The notes under the pieces were generated by a model. It ran no database searches and was not told where the DNA came from. It saw only the letters and a program-made list of their open reading frames with translations. 64,000 bases of DNA from Nectonema munidae. Its lineage: Eukaryota > Nematomorpha > Nectonematoida > Nectonematidae. The translations under genes and the position numbers were made by a program. Position 1 is the stretch's first letter. Each line of letters begins with the position of its first letter. Shown here piece by piece: positions 11,942-22,343 of this stretch. Location: assembly GCA_030549495.1 (NCBI GenBank), contig JAUIRK010000196.1:1-64000 (forward strand), given 5' to 3'.

Positions 11942-12306
11942 CTGACTTTTTTTAAAGAAGTTTGGCAGATGCTTCATGGCATTCATTCGAATGCATGCAA
12001 CATTACTGTACTCGTCAGGATAAAGGGATTGGAGTGCTTTAATTCGATCGATGACAAAGTCTGAAACTTTGATGCGAATTTCTAGGCCAATAATTAGAGT
12101 GCTTGGGTGAAGCTTAGCTAAGGAAACTTTTGGTCACGTGATCCAAATAAAAGAAATATAATGGTTTGAAAATATGAACGAATTAAATACTCAGAAGTCC
12201 ACCATATCCGCAGCCGATATCGGCAAACTCAATTTCGCGTGCTCCTTCATTTTCACCTATGCACGGAAAGACCAGCTTCAAGTCGAGATCACTTGGTTTT
12301 GTTGGA
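11942..12306 (-). pseudogene. METTL1: METTL1 internal exons, right arm
   Basis: Mirror copy: exons 12306-12191 and 12117-11942 on the minus strand with the same splice sites. The second exon differs from the left-arm copy at one base in 176, and that change is synonymous (a Ser codon before DFVIDR). Motifs ADIGCGYGG, GLEIRIKVSDF and NAMKHLPNFF are intact. Like the other copy it runs toward the spacer and has no 3' exons. As it stands it cannot give a full methyltransferase, which needs the FPDPHFK and TD..ELH segments further on. Confidence 0.85.
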
Positions 12307-12415
12307 CTTAAAAGCATAATAAAGATAAATAGAAAGCACGCAATATACACTTTCAAAAAGAACACTATACCTCGTATTTATTATTTTACAACGTCACTTA
12401 AATCCAAAAAAATTG

Positions 12416-12706
12416 TAATATATATAACAGTCCTGCCAGCAGCGATTCAGATATTCGGGTGTGGACTTGGCAAAATTCCAGGGTTTGAAAGTCGGAGGGA
12501 AAATATCAGAATCAAAGAAAATTAATGGCAACTGAAATGAAAGTGCTTAGAAGGATGATGGGGGTATCTCTAAGAGACAAAAAAAGAAATGAGGAAATTA
12601 GATGAAAAACGGGAGTTGAAATAAGACTCAGCGAAGACGCCGCAATGGACAGAGAGAAGTGGAGACAGCGGATCTCAGCCACCGACCCCCAACTTGGGGA
12701 TAAGAT
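12416..12706 (+). mobile_element. Non-LTR retrotransposon 3' scrap, right-arm copy
   Basis: Plus-strand pieces read MKVLRRMMGVSLRDKKRNEE, then MDREKWRQRISATDPQLGDK, matching the usual order in LINE ORF2 tails (a '..R.MLGVSLRDR.RNE.IR..' block followed by 'DR.RWR..v...DP'). The two lie in different frames, so the copy is dead. The family cannot be told from such a short piece. Confidence 0.6.
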
Positions 12707-13356
12707 GTATGATACTTCATTAGTTATAAAACTTAAAATTTTCAATATTTTATTCTTAGTATTTAAGGTATACTAAGTTGAAATAAACTAAGTGATACGT
12801 TTGTAAGTGTTATTTACTTTGTAATCAGTCTATCTTGTTTTGGGTAGCGACTAAATCTCATATACACTGTACAATGTACATGTATAAATATTACATAGTA
12901 TGAAATATGCTCCATAAAAATAGAGTATCCAAAAGGCTAAAAAAGCTCTAATAGCCAAAAAAAAAAACTCATACACGTGTTATAATAATTAAGGACACAT
13001 TCATTACAAAAAAAGAAATCTCTTCGCAGGTTTAGACCACAGTTTTTGTAAACTGTTCGCGTCACCGCACACAATGTAACAAAGAAGACATTCGTTAGAA
13101 GCAATATTGATTCAAAGAATAAGCCTTTATAAAACACCTCAAGCTTATGGTGTATTATAAATTAGTCAATAATAATTGGATCTTTATATAATGCTGACAT
13201 TATTGTGTAAATTGTAAAGAAAAAAAAGTATAGAAAAATAACAAATTTTTTTTTTTCATATGAAAAATTTAAAACTTACTGTAAATCTTACACATATTTG
13301 TCTATATCCACCTATTAACTTCAAGGTACACTTGTATGTATTAAAACTTATATCAA

Positions 13357-13640
13357 GGGTAGGCATTGTGGTTAGACACCAGGGATTTCATTCCAAAAGT
13401 CTCGTGTTCGATTTCCAAAGTACCCAAAATTGAATTTCATGTTTTTCAATCTGATGCCATCCGGTTGACCTCAGAAAGTGCATCCGGTCAAGAAATGTAC
13501 CAGGCTCCAAAAAAGCCACAACTTTGTGTGTTTGTGAGGCACGTCTTATCCTGTGAATTCAGGACAAAGAACGTTAAACAAAGTTCTTGTAGGGGCATAT
13601 TATACACATCAAGTCAGAAGCACATTTCAGTTTTTTATAC
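13357..13640 (+). mobile_element. tRNA-derived SINE, right-arm copy
   Basis: Starts gggtaggcattgtggttaga (A-box region), with gtgttcgatttcc (B-box region) about 50 bases downstream, the usual spacing of an internal Pol III promoter. The body follows with cctcagaaagtgcatccggt and an aattcaggacaaagaacg segment. The 3' boundary is not clear. It is nearly identical to the left-arm copy. Confidence 0.6.
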
Positions 13641-15931
13641 AGGAAACAGCTTCAGCATGTTTAGTTTGTAAAAAAAGCTGCGCTAGAATAAAAATGAAGG
13701 AAGAAAGAGAAAATTTTTATGAATTTAAATAATAGAGACAAAACAACTTTATTAAAATGAAAACAAAAATTTTCATAAATAGCTCTTTAAAGTTAGACGA
13801 AATTTGCCTTAAAGAAGTTCGCACTAGTTATGTTAGGTGTTGGTTGGTCAGCAGTCACTTAAGGATGTCTAGACCCTGCATATTTCAATGTAGAATACAA
13901 AGTGTGACTAAACTTTAGATCCGTATTTTCCCGTTTGTTATTAACCACGGACTCAAAAACTAATTCTATTCTTCATACAGATTACGTGGTGTGCAGACCA
14001 AATGCTAACCAAGCGTGGATTTAGAAATTTATGACAGGGAGGTCTTAACTTAGATTTCTGGGAATAGTTCGATCGTTATTCATGATATCACAGTATAATA
14101 TACAGTATTCATCTAAACTACCGATTTTTTTGACGTGTAGCAGATAGAGTTAAGGTTAGTAAGATTAGAGTTTCGCAACCACGGTTTGGCTAAAACCGCT
14201 ACTAGAGGTTCAGTTCGCTCCAGTCCTGGTCTGGATATTATGACGACCCGACTTTGAACAGGTCTACTCCCACCGACACATAAGCATACTCAAGCATTTA
14301 AAGGTAGACAAGCGCTCACACATATGCACACACAATAAGGACGATAAATGAGCGTGTAATACGATATGGTTATGATATGATAATGATGGACGGTGAATGC
14401 CTTTTAAAGGATTTTTTATTTTTATATGCGTGTGTAGTAGTTTTTTATGGTAAATAAGTTTTTATACTGTCTTGATATTTATATTTTGTGTAGCCTACAT
14501 ATTTGATATGTGGATCACTAAAAATTATAATTTCCCTATGGCCCATTTTAATCATGTGGCCACAGTTTGAAGAAAACTTCAGTTGTCAATCAATTAGATA
14601 GTTAAGGGATGTCATTTTTTCTCTAAATATATTTTCATCGATAGTTAGGCATACAAGCGACAAATCAACTGTGAAATACATTCACTTAATTAGAAGCAAT
14701 AGACAAAATCATAAATAAGGAGATAAAAAAAGTACTGATCATAGCAACGATCTGAAATTGGATTTGAATGCGCTCTTTGTCTGTAAAACCTTTTTTGAGG
14801 AAGACTCATCCAGGTACGCTAAATTAACACTAAAGTCTTATAATAAATAAGAGAATTTTAATGAAATTGAGTATCAGAATAAAACACAAAAGGAAATCTT
14901 TTTGAATTATAGAATAAATTTGAAAGGCCATTTTGGGACTTAAAAATATCAACTATAGACAAGTTTAAGTCTTAAATTTTAACGAGAATTTACCTGACGA
15001 CACACATAGACTCAAGGGTGCGAAGTCACCTAAATAATTTGATGACTCTAACTCGAAGTCAAAATTTTTTTGGTGACTCCCAATCTTTGACTTTGACTCT
15101 GGCTAAAATATAACTAAGCTCGAATAATAAAAAACGAAATTAACTTAAAAAAAATATCGGAATTCTATATTAATTTCAAAACTGTTTTTAAATTCTAAGG
15201 TAAAAGGTGCAGGATATCTACAAGGAAATTAATGAAAAATGCCTAGACATACTCAAATTCCAAAGAGATTGGACCTGGGAAAAGAACTTTATCTTGCATT
15301 TAAATGAAAAAAGAGAATGCTTAATTTCTTTCTAGAATGATACGAAATATAAAGTAAAATTTGGAAACCAAATTTTCCATAAGTTTATATTGAAAAATAA
15401 TAAAAAAAATGGTATTCATTCTTTAAGAAATTAATGCATACCGTGCCATGATATCGTTTTTTAAAAAAAGAATGGCCTAAATGGGATCTTTCATTGTAGC
15501 TCTAAGATTGCATTTTATTATTTTTAAAGCCGAAAAGTCTTTAGAACACTAACTTGTGTATGAATGAGGACATAGGCTACTTGTTTAACAATTTCAGGAT
15601 ATTTAATGATGGCATTTTCAACATTCAAATGTGAAAATCGATTATATTACAGAAATTTGTCTAGTGATTAACAAATGGCAAGTTGACATTTAATTTTGAA
15701 ACGCTAACTTTTCAATTTTTCTGTTTGAAAGATGGCGGTTTCCATACAGTGTTTCTCTTGCATTTTCGGAATTCCTCAACGTCATCTCCAACACAAGAGT
15801 TTGGGCTGGATACAAGTCTCTAGATATTTCTTAAATTTAGATGGTTAATTTGGCTGATTAGAAAAAGGGCGATGGATATCAAGCAGAATAACTTAAGGAA
15901 TTTGGGTATTATTTACAAATTCTTGGCAAAT

Positions 15932-16243
15932 TTATATAATAAATAAACAAACAATTTGGCTTTCGCTCTGCTTGTTCAACCCAATACTAAAGCGTATTTT
16001 ACTTAAGTCTTCAGCGGATAGTGTAATGTCATTAGCATTGCTCTTAGAAGTGCATTTGATTCTACAGACGTCAGTATCTCCGTATAAATGAATGCAAGTC
16101 GGATACTCTCTTTGTTGCACGAGAGTCATGACTTGGACCCCTATACTTTCTTTATTTATCAATGGTGTGTGTGAAGTGTGTCCCTTGTTTGCATGCTGAC
16201 GATGCAATTGTTCTAATTCTCTAATATATCTAATTTGCATCAT
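15932..16243 (-). other. Unrecognised 103-codon open frame, right-arm copy
   Basis: Mirror copy of 3975-4286 with one residue changed (L to M at about residue 39). The frame is kept open in both arms. No domain, signal peptide or membrane segment is evident apart from a short hydrophobic end. Function unknown. Confidence 0.3.
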
Positions 16244-16247
16244 TGGT

Positions 16248-19200
16248 TTAGCCTTATCAGTGACGGGGGCAATTTTAGCCCTCCCTCAACTAAAATTATA
16301 TTTGAATTAAGTTGAATTATATGCCTTCAAACTTTGTGACTTTTCCTAAAATCGCTAGCTGCATTTTTGATACTATTTTCACCGTAGTTGAATGACCCTC
16401 TCATGTCAAAACCTGCCAATCAAAATCAAATGTACATTTTTTCCAAAAATTTTTCATAATATAATGCCTATAACTTATAACTTAGTGTTTACAATAGATA
16501 CATTCTTGAAATTGTATAATCATATATAAATTGAAATACAACATTTATATTTACATATTTTCCCAATAAACATGACAACTTTGTAGCAGATGTCAATAAA
16601 AATTTCGATTGATAATAAAATTACTTACGAAAATATTAATTCAAATTTTAAATAAAATTATTTTTTAATACAAAATCGACCATCCTAATTTCATTTCTAG
16701 ACTCAGTTTTCGCAATTAGGGTTTGAAAATGACAATCAAATTTGCGGTATATGCCTAAAATTATGTCACAGAATATTATTTAAATTTTAAATTATTTTAT
16801 AATAAATGAATCGATGATTTCATTTCCATACTCAATTTTTGCAATTAGGGTGTCAAAATATCTAAAAGTATCAATCAATTTTGCGGTTTAAGTCTGAAAT
16901 TTTTCCCCAAAAATATTATTTTAATTTTAAATAAAATATATAATCATACTGAATCAATCATACTAACTTCACTTCAGTAGTGAATTTTTGCAATCAACGT
17001 GTAAAAAATTTTTTAAGTGTCAATCAAATTTGTGGTTTACGTCTGAAAATTATATCTAAGAAAATACACATTTTTATACTAAATTAAGCATTCCAATTTA
17101 AAATCCGGGGTTATTTTTTGCAATTAGGGTATCAAAATATCTGAAACTGTCAATCAATTTTGCGGTTTTCGTCTGAAAATTTTCCTCAAGAATATAAATT
17201 AAAGTTTAAACAAAGCATATTTTTTATACCATATTGACCGTGTTAATGTCATTTCTCAACTGTTTTAGCAATTAGGATTTAGAAATATCTAAAAGTATGA
17301 ATCAAATTTGAGATCTACTTCTGATAAAATGTCGCCAAAAACAGATATCCACATTTTAAATAAAATATATTTTTTCAAATAAATTGAACGTGCTGACTTT
17401 TTTTTGCAATTAAAGTGTCGAAATGTAAATCATATAATATGGTTGACGACAAAAATTATTCCCAGAATATTATTTATATTTTCAATAAAATATATTTTTT
17501 ATACTAAATCAAGGATGCTGACTTCACTTTTGGAATCAGTATTCGTAATTAGTATCTGAAAAGATCAAAATTTGTTAGTTTCGTATGAAAATTTCCTTCA
17601 AAAACATCCATTCATATTTTAGGTAAAATATTTTTAAAAAATAAATAGCTCATGCTGAGAAAATTTTTGGCTAAGCAAAAGTAAGGTAAAATTACTGTGA
17701 AAAAAATTCAAATTGCAAATAGAATTAGTTATGTATGCCTGAATACATAGAGATACTTTGATATCATAAATAAATTTTTATTTTTAATTTTTTTTATTAC
17801 GATGCTCGGTTTATTTCAGGGCTTAGTTTTTGGAATTCGGGTGCAAGAATGTGTGGATTAATGTATCGAGTAAAATTTCCCGAAATTTAAAATAATTTTT
17901 AATATAATATCGTCCATGTTTTTCCTTTCTGTACTCCTTTTTGTCATTACAGTGTAAAAATGGGTGAAAGTGTCTATCGAATAGGTAAAAGTCCGTTTTT
18001 TGAATAAATCATTTGTTAAGTTCTTTCGCACAATTATTTGAAATGAAAACGCGTGATCATAAGAAAATGAAATAAATACTCGTATAAAATGTGTAATAGG
18101 TCTATAGTAGTCATTAGAGAAATAGTTTAAGAAACAATTAAGTAACTTGTCTACATGGAAGATCTACAATTTTCCAATGAATTAGGTAATCTAGTATTGA
18201 GATTTTCAAAAAATATTTTAACCGTGAAGAAGAATCTCATTCCTTGTGAAGGCTATTCTAAAAAAAATTATAAATGCGAATCGAATTTGACGAATTATTT
18301 CCTTTCGGTGTGAAAAGATTATTTTAGATGATAACAAAACTTTTTGTAATTGAAAAAAGAGTATATGCATGATTTCAAGAAAATGAATTTTGAAAAAGGA
18401 TTGGTTATCAAATATCCACTCATATCTGTTCATATGACCTGATACTACAACATATAATATTTATAAAAAATGCCAAGATCAACAAAGAGATTCTCATAAA
18501 TAGAAAAGCACTAATATCTCTGAGCTAAATAAATCTCTCAAAATTGGTTCCATCCCTATTTATAAGATGGATACAAATATTTCATCGATTTAGCTTAAAT
18601 ATATTCAAATTAACGTATTGTGGAATTAACCATGTTAACCACATTGTAATGTAGCCTCCATTACCAGTGTATATATCGACAAAAATAACGTCGTGAAGAA
18701 ATAGAGAATACAACATCAAAGAAATAAGCTAAACCAAGCAAGGAGTTGGAACAAAACGCCCCCCCCCCCTTCATTAAAAAAATAATTGTACAAAATTGGC
18801 TAAATTATATCCCTTCAAATTTCGTGACTTTTCCTAAAATCGCTAGCTGTATCTTTTGATACCATTTTCATGGTAGTTGAATGAGCCTCTCATGTCAAAA
18901 ACTTTTAATCAAAATTAAAATTTTTCAACAAAATTTTGACATTATCTGTAGTTAACTTTATAACTTTGGGTCTATAATATATACTACCTTGAAAATTTAT
19001 AATTATATAAAGTTTTGAATGATTAACACTTTATATATTTAATTTTTTTCAATAATTGGCTACTTTTTAAAAAATGTGAATCAAAATTTTGATTGATCAG
19101 AAATATGCCTAATAAAATATTACAACAAATTTTACATAAAATATGTTTTATACTAAATCGGCTATGCTGGTTTCATTTCTGGACTCATTTTTTACATTTA

Positions 19201-19531
19201 AGATTTGAAAATACTTATAAGTGTTAATCAAATCAGAGATGAGGAAGCGGAAGCAGGGGAAGCTAAAAAGTATATATGTATAAAAAAACTTTATATAATT
19301 ACTTAGATAAAAAGTTTCTTTTTGAGATAAGGTGTAATATATAAATCAATTTTTTAACAAGTTTGATTGATTTTCATAAAAATGGACATCACCACTGAAT
19401 TCAGCATATTTGAAATATATATGTAACATTAAAAATATTTATAAAAACTCATCAATATCTGAAAAAATAGGAGGGTGCCCCCTCCCCCAGCACTTGAGCG
19501 GACAAATTTAGCCCAGCACTAATACGGTTAA
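16248..19531. mobile_element. TTAA-bounded element with tandem repeats, right-arm copy
   Basis: Mirror of 674-3972 and in the same orientation as 37133-41738. The left end reads ttagccttatcagtgacggg; the right end is ...cagcactaatacggTTAA with TTAA at 19528-19531. The order is terminus, about 150 bp repeats (16400-17700), a middle unique section (17760-18740), a second C-run terminus-like segment (18760-18850), more repeat, and the final terminus. No coding capacity is visible. Confidence 0.7.
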
Positions 19532-19744
19532 AAGATAACATACCCGCCAAACTAAAATTATTGAAACATGGAAAAACAGGGAGATTTTGCCTAAAAGAGG
19601 GAGAACTGAATTAATCTACAAAATTTTCTTTAACAAAAAGCATTTTGTCAAACATGATTAACAATTTATTAAAATAATGCAAAATACAAATCCAAATGAA
19701 AAGTTTGGAATCATTCGCCTTATTTAAAATTGGAGTTTAACGAT

Positions 19745-20180
19745 GAATTCTATAAATTATATGAAAATTTATTTATAAAAAAGTATTCTATTCATTTTAT
19801 ATATTCTATAAATTATATGAAAATTTATTTATAAAAAAGTATTCTATTCATTTTATATATTCTATAAATTATATGAAAATTTATTTATAAAAAAGTATTC
19901 TATTCATTTTATATATTCTATAAATTATATGAAAATTTATTTATAAAAGGTATTCTATTCATTTTATATATTCTATAAATTATATGAAAATTTATTTATA
20001 AAAAAGTATTCTATTCATTTTATAAATTCTATAAATTATATGAAAATTTATTTATAAAAAATTATTCTATTCATTTTATATATTCTATAAATTATATGAA
20101 AATTTATTTATAAAAGGTATTCTATTAATTTTATATATTCTATAAATTATATGAAAATTTATTTATAAAAAAGTATTCTA
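19745..20180. repeat. 56 bp AT-rich satellite array (right arm)
   Basis: About eight units of a 55-56 bp monomer containing tattctattcattttatata then ttctataaattatatgaaaa and a ttatttataaaaaag tail. The array stops within a monomer at 20180, where a LINE begins, and resumes in the same phase at 24654. Confidence 0.95.
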
Positions 20181-20311
20181 GCTCCAACTTTTTGATGGCG
20201 TTTTTTGAGAAAAATATTTGAAAATTTTCTACTTCTCCAAAGTAAATCAAGTTACGGATATAATTCAGCATTGAGTTGTATTGTTCAAAATTGAATCAAA
20301 ATTATAACTTA

Positions 20312-21496
20312 ATGGTGAACGAAAGTTGGAATTGTGAGAACTGTCAAGTAAGTTCGTCTCATCTGGTGAAATGCGATTTTTGCGAAAAATGGCTATGCTA
20401 CTGTTGTCAAGATTTTGATCCTTCTCTTTTTAAGATTCTTGATAAATATAATAGCAAAGGAATCAAGTGGCATTGTAAGCTTTGTCGTGATTCAGAAATA
20501 ATGAAAAATGTGAACTCCACTTCACAACTTGCTAATTTGATAAATGTAATAAATGCACTGAAGAATCAAATTGACGAACAGAACAAAGTCATTCACTCAT
20601 TAAAAACAGATTTGGAGAAAAATACTGAAGACTTAACGGCAATATCGCATTCTTTAAACCATGCGCAACAATCTGATAATTTCCGAAATAATTATTTTAT
20701 TAAATATACTCCTAATTCACAAGACTCATCATCAACATACGCTGATGCTGTTAAAAAGGCTGATTACAGACAACACACATTATATGTAAAGTCAGAAAGC
20801 TTGGAATTGGAACAATTAGCTGAAAAAACATCACATGTTTTAAATGAAATCAAAGTCCTTTCGAATAAAAAGACCAAAAAGGTATTCAAAATTCGTTTTC
20901 CAGACAATCAAAGTCTACAAAAAGCTGAAAATCTTTTGAGTAAAGAAGAAAATATAAAAGCAACTAGATCCAAAGTACTCTTGCCAAAAGTATCATTTCT
21001 TACTTCACAAAGTATCGAAAATAGCTCATTAAAAGATCTAATTTTAAAGAAAAATGAATATATCAATAATATGGTTGATGATGGCAAAACTTTCGAAGTA
21101 CTATTTTCAAAAAATATAAAAAATGACAAGAAAATTGTTGTACTCAAATTAGCTCCTGAAATTTTTTCCTTTCTTAAAAAAAACCATTTTACCTTTTTCA
21201 TGATGATGGAAGCCGTGAGGTGCAGACCATTTTTTTCACATATACAGTGCAGCAATTGTCTTTTTTTCGGTCACACCACTTCGCAGTGTAAAAAAGAATC
21301 AACTTGCAAGTATTGTGCCTTATCTCATAATCATACTTTATGTCCAGTCAAAGATGATAAAACAAAGTACAAATGTTATACCTGTACCAAAAATGGGGAG
21401 TCAACATCTAATCATGCATCAATGAGCTATGTTTGTCCATATGTTATGAAAGAACTAAAACGTGTTGAAAGCATCACCCTCCTTGATGATGATTAG
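20312..21496 (+). CDS. LINE ORF1: gag-like protein with PHD-type finger and zinc knuckles
   Basis: A nucleic-acid-binding protein expected to coat LINE RNA. I start at the ATG at 20312 (MVNESWNCENC), giving 394 residues; a longer frame upstream has no ATG. Near the N-terminus is a PHD/RING-like finger (CENC, CDFC, CYCC, then HCKLC). A coiled coil follows (LINVINALKNQIDEQNKVIH). A middle region of RRM-like size precedes cysteine-rich knuckles, CSNCLFFGHTTSQC and CKYCALSHNHTLC. A PHD-like finger in ORF1 is known from CR1-group LINEs. The stop overlaps the start of ORF2. Confidence 0.85.
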   Translation: MVNESWNCENCQVSSSHLVKCDFCEKWLCYCCQDFDPSLFKILDKYNSKGIKWHCKLCRDSEIMKNVNSTSQLANLINVINALKNQIDEQNKVIHSLKTDLEKNTEDLTAISHSLNHAQQSDNFRNNYFIKYTPNSQDSSSTYADAVKKADYRQHTLYVKSESLELEQLAEKTSHVLNEIKVLSNKKTKKVFKIRFPDNQSLQKAENLLSKEENIKATRSKVLLPKVSFLTSQSIENSSLKDLILKKNEYINNMVDDGKTFEVLFSKNIKNDKKIVVLKLAPEIFSFLKKNHFTFFMMMEAVRCRPFFSHIQCSNCLFFGHTTSQCKKESTCKYCALSHNHTLCPVKDDKTKYKCYTCTKNGESTSNHASMSYVCPYVMKELKRVESITLLDDD

Positions 21497-22343
21497 AGGT
21501 AAAAACTTATTGTACGATACTAACATACATTTCGATACTTACAGTCAGCTCAAAGGTTCACATGAAATTTATTTAAATTCGAAGTTTTTAGGCTTATATG
21601 ACATGAACATTTTATCTCTTAATGTTCAATCGTTAAGAAGCAAATTCAATGAGCTTGTAATCTTTTTGAACAGGTTTTCTACATTTACGTTAAAAGATTT
21701 GTCTGTAATATGTTTACAAGAGACATGGCTGGACCAAAATGAGAATCATTTCCATCTTCCCAATTATTCTACTATAAGCATACCAAAAAGATGTTCTAAG
21801 CATGGGGGACTTTTATTTTTTATCATGAAGGATATTAATTATCAAATTGGTAGAACCGCATACTGTTTTGAGTCTTTTGAATATCATAGTATTAACCTGT
21901 ACCTGAAAAATCAAAAATCTGTTACTATTCACAATATTTATAGATTGCCAACAATCAAAAAAGATCTAGTAAACGAATTTTTTTATTTTTTCGAAAACTT
22001 GATCTTCAATATTGACCGAAATAACGTCAATATTTTCTGTGGGGATTTTAATTTTGATTTATTTCAAATGGAAAACTTTTCAACTCAAAAGTTCTTTAAT
22101 TTGATAATAGCTGGCTCACTAATTCCAACTATTACCCTTCCAACACGATACGAATCTGAAACCTTAATTGATAACTTTTTTTTAAATGAAAATAATGTTG
22201 ACTATGAATCATTCAATTGTATGTCCTTCTTTTCCGATCATATACCGATACTTTTATCTCTCAATTTTAAAGTTAATAAAATAAAAGAAAAGTTAAGAGA
22301 AAAATTCAACCGGAACTTATCTCTTCATTGTCTAGTCAAATAG
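21486..22343 (+). CDS. LINE ORF2, endonuclease part
   Basis: APE-type endonuclease that nicks target DNA to prime reverse transcription. Visible motifs in order: MNILSLNVQSLRSKFNEL (Asn motif), VICLQETWLD (catalytic Glu), GGLLFFI, NIFCGDFNFDL (GDFN), and MSFFSDHIPILLSL (SDH). The best start is one of two adjacent ATGs at 21486 and 21489; the first overlaps the ORF1 stop in ATGATGATTAG, a layout that suggests coupled reinitiation. The frame ends at 22343 where the reverse transcriptase continues in the -1 frame. Confidence 0.85.
   Translation: MMIRGKNLLYDTNIHFDTYSQLKGSHEIYLNSKFLGLYDMNILSLNVQSLRSKFNELVIFLNRFSTFTLKDLSVICLQETWLDQNENHFHLPNYSTISIPKRCSKHGGLLFFIMKDINYQIGRTAYCFESFEYHSINLYLKNQKSVTIHNIYRLPTIKKDLVNEFFYFFENLIFNIDRNNVNIFCGDFNFDLFQMENFSTQKFFNLIIAGSLIPTITLPTRYESETLIDNFFLNENNVDYESFNCMSFFSDHIPILLSLNFKVNKIKEKLREKFNRNLSLHCLVK

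Larger units (their letters stand above)
11713..20180. repeat. Right arm of the giant inverted repeat
   Basis: Reverse-complement partner of 1-10590. It begins at ttcttagaccc (11713) and runs outward through the METTL1 exons, LINE scrap, SINE, 103-codon ORF, repeat-filled element and 56 bp satellite. It lacks the 2.1 kb insertion of the left arm, so it keeps the older state at 14368-14377. Its outer end is a satellite array interrupted at 20180 by a LINE. Confidence 0.95.

Noticed and set aside
12183-12365. A 60-codon protein ending GCGYGGLLSI as a complete small gene
   Set aside because: It is a METTL1 exon read through its intron; the true product continues across a 73 bp intron.
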